64,000 nucleotides of DNA from Chelativorans sp. J32 (GTDB lineage: Bacteria > Pseudomonadota > Alphaproteobacteria > Rhizobiales > Rhizobiaceae), in NCBI RefSeq assembly GCF_000518985.1, contig NZ_JAEQ01000001.1, positions 124,001-188,000 on the forward strand. Reading direction: 5' to 3'. The notes below the pieces were generated by a model, which saw nothing but the letters and a program-made list of their open reading frames with translations, ran no database searches and was not told where the DNA came from. The stretch's first letter is position 1; each line of letters opens with the position of its first letter. The position numbers and the translations under genes are program-made. Of the stretch, positions 8,593 to 15,919 are shown piece after piece.

Positions 8593-9873
8593 TCAGACGG
8601 CGACAAAAGGCTCGCCGATCTTCATGGCGGTCGCTTCGAGGGCGGTCTCCTTGAAGGGGCCATCCTCCGGCAGAATGAAGGATGCGGAACGCACCTTATG
8701 GCTCTCCGGCTCAAGGCCTGGAGGCGGCGTGCCCTTCTCCAGAGCCCGCGCGGCCTTGCGCAGGCGCATGCGGGCCATGATGATCGCATTGTCGGTCGAA
8801 ACGAGGTTCTCCTTCGTGCGATCGGCGATCGGCCCCATGCTTTCCTGAAGCGAAGCATCCTGGATGGCGATGCCCTTGATACCGGAATAATAGATCTTCT
8901 GGCGCTGGGCCTCACGGTCCATGAGATAGTCGTTGTCTATATTGGCGACGGGGCGGAAGGTGCCGGGGATCAGTTCGCAGTGAACGCCGTGTCCGTTCTC
9001 CATCGCTTCGAGCTCTTGCGGCGTGAGGGGGCGCGTCGGATGGAAGGTCATGGTCCAAGCCATGCAGTTCTCGTCATCCATCGGCACCCAGGCATGGCCG
9101 TTGAGCGCGTTGCCCTTATAGGGGGGGATCAGCGTGTACCAGGGCATCATCCACTGCGTGACACGCCAGTAATGGAAACCGGGCTCGGCCTTTCTGCGCG
9201 CCCCGATCATCAGTCCGCCAAGAGATTCGTGGATATCGAAGGTCGTGTTCGTCGAACGCGCATATTTCGCGCCGTCGGTGCCCCGATGCAGGGGATCGCG
9301 GTTGATGTCGCCGGAGTGAAGGAAGGAGACGTGGCTTGAATCGATGCCGCCCTCCATCGCCTGAAGATAATTGCTCTGCTGCCAGCGCTTGGAAAGGTAG
9401 CGATGGCTGGCCGGAACGTGAGCCCACTCGAATTCAGGAAGCGGCGGTTTGTGCTCCGGCGGGCCCATATAGGTCCAGATCACGCCGCCGAATTCGACGC
9501 ATGGATAGGCCTTGAGCTTGATCTTCTGGCAGAAACCGCTGGATGGCGGCTCGGAAGGCACCTCGATGCACTGGCCGTTGGTGTCGTATTTCCAGCCGTG
9601 ATAGGGGCAACGCAACCCCCCTTCCTCGTTGCGGCCGAACCAGAGCGATACGCCACGGTGGGCGCAGAACTCGTCCATCAGTCCGATCTTCCCGCTCGTG
9701 TCCTTGAAGGCGATCAAGCGCTCGGAGAGAAGCGAAACGCGCACGGGAGGACAGTCGGGCTCCGGAAGCTCGGAAGCCATCAATGCAGGAATCCAGTAGC
9801 GCCGGAACATCTCGCCCATCGGAGTTCCCGGCCCGGTGCGGGTCAGATACTCGTTTTCCTTTTCACTGATCAT
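8593..9873 (-). CDS. Rieske non-haem iron oxygenase, large subunit (phthalate 4,5-dioxygenase-like)
   Basis: The 426-aa protein is the terminal oxygenase. The start at 9873 has GGAAG seven bases upstream; an in-frame extension to 9954 is unlikely. The Rieske centre is CAHRGVSLWFG...CPYHGWKYD near residues 70-95 (CxH ... CxxH). The mononuclear iron-binding region includes GIDSSHVSFLH near residue 180, and the C-terminus contains ADRTKENLVSTDNAI, characteristic of the phthalate-dioxygenase-like group that also includes O-demethylases. It activates O2 for hydroxylation or demethylation of a small, probably carboxylated ring compound. Electrons come from the neighbouring reductase and ferredoxin. 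The substrate cannot be predicted from sequence. Confidence 0.92.
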   Translation of the reverse strand: MISEKENEYLTRTGPGTPMGEMFRRYWIPALMASELPEPDCPPVRVSLLSERLIAFKDTSGKIGLMDEFCAHRGVSLWFGRNEEGGLRCPYHGWKYDTNGQCIEVPSEPPSSGFCQKIKLKAYPCVEFGGVIWTYMGPPEHKPPLPEFEWAHVPASHRYLSKRWQQSNYLQAMEGGIDSSHVSFLHSGDINRDPLHRGTDGAKYARSTNTTFDIHESLGGLMIGARRKAEPGFHYWRVTQWMMPWYTLIPPYKGNALNGHAWVPMDDENCMAWTMTFHPTRPLTPQELEAMENGHGVHCELIPGTFRPVANIDNDYLMDREAQRQKIYYSGIKGIAIQDASLQESMGPIADRTKENLVSTDNAIIMARMRLRKAARALEKGTPPPGLEPESHKVRSASFILPEDGPFKETALEATAMKIGEPFVAV

Positions 9874-9958
9874 GCTGCACTTCCTTCGATTGACCGCGCC
9901 CCCATCGGCGCCTCCAGCGTCATGTGAATGGAAGGAAGTTGACACCCATGACATTTGC

Positions 9959-9972
9959 TGTCCAATATCAAT
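9959..9972 (+). promoter_or_regulatory. Candidate operator, exact copy of the cluster motif
   Basis: TGTCCAATATCAAT lies in the 130-bp divergent spacer between the Rieske oxygenase gene (86 bp away) and the LysR gene (about 32 bp upstream of its ATG). The same 14 bases occur at 12910-12923, and the 13-base core occurs inverted at 13002-13014. Confidence 0.65.
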
Positions 9973-10003
9973 TGCGGATGCTATTATTAGGACAAGTACA
10001 TAA

Positions 10004-10903
10004 ATGGACCTGCGTCAGTTCCGCTATTTCGTCGCCGTGGCCGAGGAACTGCATTTCACGCGGGCTGCAGCCCGGCTGAATATCGGCCAGCCCCCATTGA
10101 GTCTGCAGATCCAGGCGATCGAGCGCGAACTGGGCGTCAATCTTCTGAAGCGAACCCGCCGCAATGTGGAGCTGACACCGGCTGGACAGCTTTTCCTGCA
10201 GGAGGCGCGACTTGCCTTGCTGCAGGCCGATCGCGCCGTGCAAACCGTAACACGTGCCGCCAAGGGTGAAATGGGCACGCTGCGCATGAGCTTCATCACC
10301 TCGGCGCCGCTGGTGAATGTGTTCACGAGCGCGGTGCGCGCCTTTCGTACGGCCTCTCCGGATGTGCATCTGGAACTTCGCAGCTGTTCCTCGGTGAAGA
10401 TCATCGATGACGTGTTGCTTGGCACCGTCGATCTCGGCTTCACGCGTCCTTCGATCTCGACGATCCTGCCGAGCAGCCTCACCGCGATCCCGATTTATGA
10501 GGATCAGTTGAAGGCGGTGCTGCCCGTGGATCATCCACTGAACGCGAAATCCGGCCCGATCTCGATGGGCGAGCTCAAGAACGAGCTCTTTGTGCTGCGG
10601 CCGCGCGGCAGCGGAACGGGCTTTTACGAACAGGTCTTCGATATGTGCGCGGAAGCCGGGTTTTCGCCGCAGATCGTGCAGGAGGCGGTTGAGGCCACGA
10701 CGACATTGGGCCTCGTTGCCGCGGGTGTAGGCATCACGGTCGCGCCCGAAGCGTTGCGCTGCATCAATGTCCACGACGTCGTGTGGCGGGAGATAGCGGA
10801 CGCGAACGTAAGGAGCCGCATCCTGCTCATCTACAACAAGAACAACACCAATCCGATCCGGGAGCGCTTCGTCAAGCGCTTTGCATCGATCGATGTCGGC
10901 TGA
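10004..10903 (+). CDS. LysR-family transcriptional regulator
   Basis: This 299-aa LysR regulator opens with the family's MDLRQFRYFVAVAEELHFTRAAARL winged-HTH (described across residues 1-60), with PPLSLQIQAIERELG as the recognition region and FLQEAR at the end of the linker helix. The effector domain (about 90-295) has the usual two subdomains. It is read divergently from the Rieske oxygenase gene, the classical arrangement for a LysR activator of the adjacent operon, and is inserted between the oxygenase and ferredoxin genes. The shared spacer contains a copy of the cluster motif, which may be its own binding site; the effector is probably the pathway substrate or an intermediate. Confidence 0.93.
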   Translation: MDLRQFRYFVAVAEELHFTRAAARLNIGQPPLSLQIQAIERELGVNLLKRTRRNVELTPAGQLFLQEARLALLQADRAVQTVTRAAKGEMGTLRMSFITSAPLVNVFTSAVRAFRTASPDVHLELRSCSSVKIIDDVLLGTVDLGFTRPSISTILPSSLTAIPIYEDQLKAVLPVDHPLNAKSGPISMGELKNELFVLRPRGSGTGFYEQVFDMCAEAGFSPQIVQEAVEATTTLGLVAAGVGITVAPEALRCINVHDVVWREIADANVRSRILLIYNKNNTNPIRERFVKRFASIDVG

Positions 10904-10923
10904 GGCGGCTGTAGCGCCACCTC

Positions 10924-11283
10924 TCACACGGGATTCGGCGAGGCGACGTCGATGAAGATCGCGCCGTCACGGACGATCGGAGTCCAGGTCTTGATCGGGA
11001 TTTCGCAGGGCGGTTCGGTCGGCATCCCTGTCCGCAGATCGAACTTCCCTTGATGGAAGGGACATTCGACCTGACAGTCCTCCACAAAACCTTCCGAAAG
11101 CGATCCCGGCCCGTGTGAACAGAGATCGGCCGTCACATAGAACATATCGCCGACCTTGAATACGGCGTAGGCGAAGCCGTCGATCTCGGCCCGGAAGGGC
11201 ATGTCCTCATCGACATCTTCAAGACGGCAAAGCTGCGTCAGCGCGCCGGTGGTCATCGCCTCTTTCGTCTGCGCCATTGTCAT
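10924..11283 (-). CDS. Rieske-type [2Fe-2S] ferredoxin
   Basis: The 119-aa protein is a stand-alone Rieske ferredoxin (BphF/NaphAb type). The cluster ligands are in LCSHGPGSL (CxH) and CPFHQGKF (CxxH), near residues 54 and 73. It shuttles single electrons from the FAD reductase to the oxygenase, completing a three-component system. The gene is separated from the oxygenase by the oppositely oriented LysR gene and from the PrpD-like gene upstream by a 55-bp spacer holding a strong hairpin. The third residue is also Met, so translation may begin at 11277. Confidence 0.93.
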   Translation of the reverse strand: MTMAQTKEAMTTGALTQLCRLEDVDEDMPFRAEIDGFAYAVFKVGDMFYVTADLCSHGPGSLSEGFVEDCQVECPFHQGKFDLRTGMPTEPPCEIPIKTWTPIVRDGAIFIDVASPNPV

Positions 11284-11303
11284 CTTCTCGTTCCACCATG
11301 AAG

Positions 11304-11328
11304 GCGCACCCGCCTACCGCGGGTGCGC
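11304..11328. promoter_or_regulatory. Perfect 10-bp intercistronic hairpin
   Basis: GCGCACCCGC pairs perfectly with GCGGGTGCGC across a five-base CTACC loop, between the PrpD-like gene and the ferredoxin gene on the minus strand. No T-run follows on the minus strand, so it is more likely an mRNA-stabilising or partial-attenuation structure than a full terminator. Confidence 0.6.
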
Positions 11329-11338
11329 GGGTTTAGCC

Positions 11339-12811
11339 TCAGGCTGCGGCGTCGATCTTTTTTGCCGCCCAATCGAAGGCCAGAAGCTTGGTGAAGTCCT
11401 TCACATTGGAAAGCTTTTCGAAGCTCACGAGTGCCTTGATGATCTGCTCGGTAACCTCACGTCCCGCAAATGGTTCGGCGTTCTGGGTCACTTTCTGAGC
11501 GATGTCCGCATCGGAGAACGGGTTCTTGGGATGGCCGGGGAAAGGCTTGGCCTCGCCATGTGCCACGGTGCCGTCCTGGAGTTCGATCTCGACGCGGGAC
11601 AGGTAACCGGCTGCGGCGCGGGCAAGCTTGCCGCTGGCAAGCGTGCCGAGTTCCGGTGCCGGGAACACCTTGACGTTCTCCGCAACGAATTTCTGGCGCT
11701 TTGCTTCGCGGACCTTCTCAATATCAAAGCTGTCGACCCCGATATAGCCATCGAGAACGGCTGCCCCGACGATATAGGGCATAGAATGGTCGGCGGTTTC
11801 GCGGGAGATCGGCCGGTAAGGATCCTGACGTATGGCCACCAGATGGTCGTATGCACCCTCTTCCGAGAAGACGCGCACTTCCTTGATCTGGCTAAGATCG
11901 GAAATCTTGCTGCGCGCCTCAAGCGCTGCGCGGATCGCGCTCTGCCCGACCGAACCCACCGGCCAGAGCTTCATATAGGTTTCGGCAATCCTGGAAAGCT
12001 TGATCTCGGGCCGCAAACGCTCCTTCAGCACCGGAATGGGATCGTGCTTGTTGGCAAGCTTGGCGATAAAGCCATTGTTGCCGGTGAAGGGACGCACCGC
12101 CGCTTCCACACCAGCTTGTGCCAGGAAGCAGGCTTGCAATGCGTTGCGAACCGCATCGGAACCATTGAACCGCTTCCAGAGCGTGAGGTCACCGCGCTTG
12201 TTGAGCTCGCAGGATTCCACCTCGTCGGAGGCGAAGTGCGGGATGACGGCGATGCCGAAGGCCTCGCGTGCCTGCTCGACATCTAGCTTCAGCAGCCGCG
12301 CTATGGCTGCGCATGCGCCGATACCGGTGAGATTTGTGTAGTCCCAGCCGCCGGGAGCAGTCGAGAAGGCATCGAATACGGCGCCAACCATCTCATAGCC
12401 CACCGATAGGGCTACCAGTAGGTCTTCACCGCTGGCGCCGGTCCATTCCGCGGCCGCAATGACGCCGGCCACCATGTCGCTCGGATGCCCGGAGTTGCGT
12501 TCGCCGACATAGAAGTCGTTATAATCGAAACAGCGGAGGAGAGAGCCGTTCACGAAGGCGGCCAGATCAGGGTTCGCGCGCATCGAAGTGCCCCAGATCA
12601 CGTCCCCATTTGGCGTGGCGAACTGGGCTGCGAATTTGCGGGCGATGTGGGAGGCGGGATGGTCGAGCGCACCGAGGGCGACGGCGACGGAGTCGCTTAA
12701 GGCACGTTTTGCAGCGTGCCGCGTATTCTCGTCGAGCTCGCCGGAAACGTTGACCGTGAAATCGGCCAAAAGCTCCGCCACTTCGTCGCGATAGGTGATT
12801 GTCTCTGCCAT
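11339..12811 (-). CDS. MmgE/PrpD-family protein
   Basis: The 490-aa protein belongs to the MmgE/PrpD superfamily, which includes 2-methylcitrate dehydratase, cis-aconitate decarboxylase and iminodisuccinate epimerase. Recognisable segments are ALGALDHPASH near residue 45, the RNSGHPSDMV block near 105, WDYTNLTGIGACAAIARLL near 150 and the C-terminal HGEAKPFPGHPKNPFSDADIAQK, a family hallmark. Reactions are typically dehydration, decarboxylation or epimerisation of tricarboxylic or amino-dicarboxylic acids. It is the first gene of the minus-strand oxygenase block and diverges from the hydroxyacid dehydrogenase operon across a spacer with two inverted copies of the cluster motif. The substrate is unknown. 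Confidence 0.88.
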   Translation of the reverse strand: MAETITYRDEVAELLADFTVNVSGELDENTRHAAKRALSDSVAVALGALDHPASHIARKFAAQFATPNGDVIWGTSMRANPDLAAFVNGSLLRCFDYNDFYVGERNSGHPSDMVAGVIAAAEWTGASGEDLLVALSVGYEMVGAVFDAFSTAPGGWDYTNLTGIGACAAIARLLKLDVEQAREAFGIAVIPHFASDEVESCELNKRGDLTLWKRFNGSDAVRNALQACFLAQAGVEAAVRPFTGNNGFIAKLANKHDPIPVLKERLRPEIKLSRIAETYMKLWPVGSVGQSAIRAALEARSKISDLSQIKEVRVFSEEGAYDHLVAIRQDPYRPISRETADHSMPYIVGAAVLDGYIGVDSFDIEKVREAKRQKFVAENVKVFPAPELGTLASGKLARAAAGYLSRVEIELQDGTVAHGEAKPFPGHPKNPFSDADIAQKVTQNAEPFAGREVTEQIIKALVSFEKLSNVKDFTKLLAFDWAAKKIDAAA

Positions 12812-13074
12812 CGATACTCTCCAGCCTCAGATATTAACCTCGGCCGCGCCGATCGGATGGGATCGGGACGGCCACGCTCTCTGCTGGAGTTATCCGAGGT
12901 GACTACCTGTGTCCAATATCAATGGGCTCGCCATTTATTCCATATATTAAATGACTGAGGTCGCGAGTTTCATTTGCAAACCAGAATAAAATAGACCCCT
13001 TTTGATATTGGACACCCTCGGAGCGGCGGGCGTAATCAGTAGGAAGTCCATCTAGGTCCGAAGGGAGAGGAAAA
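12812..13074. promoter_or_regulatory. Divergent promoter region with paired inverted operators
   Basis: This 263-bp spacer separates the PrpD-like gene from the hydroxyacid dehydrogenase operon. GTGTCCAATATCAA at 12909-12922 is repeated exactly, inverted, at 13002-13015, with 79 bp between them. Between them, TCCATATATTAAATGAC (12939-12955) resembles the AT-rich motif copy at 5889. The distances (98 bp from the PrpD start, 60 bp from the dehydrogenase start) suit control of both promoters, possibly through a DNA loop. Confidence 0.65.
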
Positions 13075-14004
13075 ATTCGCCCGGCCGTTCTAGTTACAAA
13101 ACCGCTTCCCAAGAGCTGCATCGCTGCACTTGAACGCCACTATACGGTGCACATGCTCGTGGGCGTTCCGGAGCCGGACGCGGTGCTTGCGAAGCATGGT
13201 GCCGAGGTGCGCGCGATAGCTGGAGGAAAGGTACCTCGCTCCTTGATGGAGCAACTCCCCAATCTTGAAATCATTGCCAATTCAGGGGTTGGTGTCGATT
13301 CCATCGATCTCAACGCCGCACAGGCGCGCAACATCGCCGTCACGAACACGCCGGGTGTGCTCAACGATTCCGTGGCTGAACTTGCGATCGCCCTGATGTT
13401 GGCTCTTGCGCGCTCGGTGCCGCAGGCAGACCGCTTCGTGCGCGAGGGCAAGTGGCAGGAACGGATGTTTCCGCTCCGCAACGAACTCAGTGGGAAGACG
13501 GCGGGGATCCTTGGGCTGGGGCGCATCGGCAAGGAGATTGCGAGGCGGCTCGCCGCATTGAAGATGAAGATCGTCTATTGCGGCCGCACGAAACAAGAAG
13601 ATCAGCCCTATGCGTTCATTTCCGACCCGGTCGCGCTGGCGCATGAATGCGATTGGCTGGTGGTGATCGCTCCGGGCGGAAAGGCCACGGACAAGATCGT
13701 TTCGCGGCAGGTTCTGGAGGCGCTGGGACCGGAGGGATATCTGGTGAATGTCGCCCGGGGATCGTTGGTCGACCAACCTGCTCTGATCGAGCTGTTGCAG
13801 TCGGGAAAATTGGGGGGCGCGGCGCTGGATGTCTTCGACGATGAGCCGAACGTGCCGGCCGAGCTTCTCACGCTCGAAAATGTTATTGTCTCGCCCCATC
13901 AAGGCAGCCGTACGGAGGAGGCGCGGGAAGCCATGGGACGACTCGTTGCGGAGAATATCATAGCGCATTTCGAGGGCCGTCCTCTTCCCTCGCGGGTCGC
14001 GTGA
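13075..14004 (+). CDS. D-isomer-specific 2-hydroxyacid dehydrogenase, probable ATT start
   Basis: The protein is an NAD(P)-dependent D-2-hydroxyacid dehydrogenase, similar to glyoxylate/hydroxypyruvate reductases. It has Rossmann GLGRIGKEIA, catalytic arginine in NVARGSLVD, glutamate in DDEPNVP and histidine in VSPHQGS. The first ordinary start codon in frame (GTG 13147) would remove the conserved first strand RPAVLVTKPLP. The frame is open upstream to 13036 without ATG, GTG or TTG, while AAGGGAGAGG at 13061-13070 is a strong ribosome site four bases before ATT at 13075. A 309-aa protein started at ATT is therefore most likely, unless the base is a sequencing error. It overlaps the next gene by one base. 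Confidence 0.85.
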   Translation: MRPAVLVTKPLPKSCIAALERHYTVHMLVGVPEPDAVLAKHGAEVRAIAGGKVPRSLMEQLPNLEIIANSGVGVDSIDLNAAQARNIAVTNTPGVLNDSVAELAIALMLALARSVPQADRFVREGKWQERMFPLRNELSGKTAGILGLGRIGKEIARRLAALKMKIVYCGRTKQEDQPYAFISDPVALAHECDWLVVIAPGGKATDKIVSRQVLEALGPEGYLVNVARGSLVDQPALIELLQSGKLGGAALDVFDDEPNVPAELLTLENVIVSPHQGSRTEEAREAMGRLVAENIIAHFEGRPLPSRVA

Positions 14005-15272
14005 TGGCTGAGGCCGCTGCAGCGCTCTGCATCGGCGCCATAGCCGACGATCTGACCGGCGCCACCGATCTGGCGTTGATGCTGTCCCGGGGCGGAATGC
14101 GGGTAAAGCAGGTGGTCGGCGCACCTGAAAGCGACATTGACCTGCAAGGGGCTGACGCCGTCGTGGTGTCGCTGAAGTCGCGCACCATCCCCGCCGAAGA
14201 TGCCGTCGGGCAATCGATCGCTGCCGCGAAAGCCCTGCTGGACGTCGGGGCCCGGCAGCTCTTCTTCAAATATTGCTCGACCTTCGATTCCACCGATGAT
14301 GGGAATATCGGGCCGGTCATCGAGGCGCTTCTGGAACTGCTGGGGGAAAAGCGAACTCTCGCCTGCCCGGCATTCCCCACCAACAAGCGCACGGTCTACA
14401 AGGGCCATCTCTTCGTTGGCGACCAGCTCCTTTCCGATTCCAGCATGAAGGATCACCCGCTGACGCCGATGCGGGATTCCAATCTCGTCCGTGTCCTTGC
14501 GCGCCAGATGCGTCTGCCGGTCTCTCTCGTGCCGATCGAGACGGTAAGAGCCGGCATCGACGTTCTGAGGGCGGCGCTCCAGGCCATCGAAGGTGTGGCG
14601 ATCGTCGATGCGTTGGAAGACGAGGACCTGCGCACCATCGGTGCGGCCGCGCAAACGTTTCGCCTCGTTACCGGGGGATCCGGAGTTGCGCTCGGCCTGC
14701 CGAACAATTTCGGCATTGAGCGACGGTGTGCCCGGACTTTCGCCCTCAAGGCACCGCATGGCCGCGCCGTCGTGCTTGCGGGCTCATGTTCGGCGGCCAC
14801 GCGACGGCAGATCCAGACCGCTCTGAAATCAGGCATGCCGGGATTGAAACTGGACCCGCTTGCGATTGCCAGGGGGGCGACGGCGGTCGAAGATGCCGCT
14901 GCTTTCGCCCTGGCTACGCCCGGGAATGCGATACCCATCATCTACGCGAGCGACGCCCCGGAAGCTGTTGCCGAAAGCCAGCGCGTGCTCGGTCGGGAGC
15001 GCGCGGGAGCGGTGGTCGAGGACTTCCTGTCCGAGCTCTCCGCCGAGCTTGTCGAAAGAGGCTTTTGCCGGATGATCGTCGCGGGAGGCGAAAGCTCCGG
15101 CGCTGTCATCAAGGGGCTTGGTGTGAGAAGCCTCCAGGTTGGCCCGGAGATCGACCCAGGCGTACCTTGGATGCAGGCGACAAGCGGTGGACATGCAGTC
15201 GCCCTGGCGCTGAAATCCGGCAATTTCGGCGCTGACGATATCTTTATGAAGGCGTGGGAGAAGCTCGAATGA
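14004..15272 (+). CDS. otnK: Four-carbon acid sugar kinase family protein (3-oxo-tetronate kinase type)
   Basis: This 422-aa protein is a DUF1537/four-carbon acid sugar kinase. The N-terminal domain begins with IADDLTGATDLAL, and the C-terminal nucleotide-binding domain has GGSGVALGLP, VVLAGSCSAATRRQ and VAGGESSGAVIKGLG. Family members phosphorylate 3-oxo-tetronates, D-threonate, D-erythronate or related C4 acids. Next to a class II aldolase of the OtnC type the likely sequence is phosphorylation followed by decarboxylation to dihydroxyacetone phosphate. The ATG at 14004 overlaps the dehydrogenase stop (TGATG); a GTG at 14001 is an alternative. No OtnI-type isomerase is seen nearby. Confidence 0.85.
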   Translation: MAEAAAALCIGAIADDLTGATDLALMLSRGGMRVKQVVGAPESDIDLQGADAVVVSLKSRTIPAEDAVGQSIAAAKALLDVGARQLFFKYCSTFDSTDDGNIGPVIEALLELLGEKRTLACPAFPTNKRTVYKGHLFVGDQLLSDSSMKDHPLTPMRDSNLVRVLARQMRLPVSLVPIETVRAGIDVLRAALQAIEGVAIVDALEDEDLRTIGAAAQTFRLVTGGSGVALGLPNNFGIERRCARTFALKAPHGRAVVLAGSCSAATRRQIQTALKSGMPGLKLDPLAIARGATAVEDAAAFALATPGNAIPIIYASDAPEAVAESQRVLGRERAGAVVEDFLSELSAELVERGFCRMIVAGGESSGAVIKGLGVRSLQVGPEIDPGVPWMQATSGGHAVALALKSGNFGADDIFMKAWEKLE

Positions 15273-15919
15273 CTGGAACGCTTTCCGAAGAGACGAAGCT
15301 GCGCGACGAAATCGTTGCGGTCGGCCGCTCGATATTCGACCGCGGGCTGACCGGGGGATCCACAGGCAATATCAGCGTACGGCTCTCCAATGGGTCGATG
15401 TTGATGACGCCGACCAATGCGAGCCTGGGCGATCTCGATCCCGCGCGCTTGTCCCTCTTGGACAAGCAGGGCGTACATATCTCCGGCGATAAGCCGACCA
15501 AGGAAGCTTTTCTCCACACCTGCATGTACTGCGCGCGCGGCGGGGACAATGCGGTGGTGCACCTGCATTCCACCCATTCGGTTGCGGTCAGCATCCTGGA
15601 TGGTCTAGATAGCGAAGACGTCCTGCCGCCTTTGACCGCCTATTACGTGATGCGCGTGGGCACGCTGCCGCTGATCCCCTATTTCGCGCCGGGGGACAAG
15701 GCACTGGCGGAAGCGGTGGGTGCAAAGGCAGGGCGCCATCACGCCGTGCTCCTCGCCAATCATGGCCCTGTCGTTTCCAGCTCTTCTCTCGCGAACGCGC
15801 AATATGCCGTGGAGGAGCTTGAGGAGACGGCGAAGCTCTTCCTTATGGTCAAGGATCGGCCGGTCCGGCCCTTGACCGCCGACCAGGTGGCCGACCTTAA
15901 ATCCCGGTTCGGCTCATGA
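15269..15919 (+). CDS. otnC: Class II aldolase/adducin-family protein (OtnC-like decarboxylase)
   Basis: This 216-aa zinc-dependent aldolase-family enzyme has GGSTGNISVR near residue 30 (phosphate binding) and zinc-ligand histidines in VVHLHSTHS near residue 90; a later LANHGPVVS gives the third histidine. In the OtnK/OtnC pathway it decarboxylates 3-oxo-tetronate 4-phosphate to dihydroxyacetone phosphate and CO2. The related L-fuculose-phosphate aldolase activity is an alternative, but pairing with the kinase favours the decarboxylase. The ATG overlaps the kinase stop as ATGA. Confidence 0.82.
   Translation: MTGTLSEETKLRDEIVAVGRSIFDRGLTGGSTGNISVRLSNGSMLMTPTNASLGDLDPARLSLLDKQGVHISGDKPTKEAFLHTCMYCARGGDNAVVHLHSTHSVAVSILDGLDSEDVLPPLTAYYVMRVGTLPLIPYFAPGDKALAEAVGAKAGRHHAVLLANHGPVVSSSSLANAQYAVEELEETAKLFLMVKDRPVRPLTADQVADLKSRFGS

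Noticed and set aside
9968..10927. Long minus-strand frame opposite the LysR gene
   Set aside because: It is a GC-rich shadow; the plus strand encodes a complete LysR protein and the shadow has no family-like sequence.
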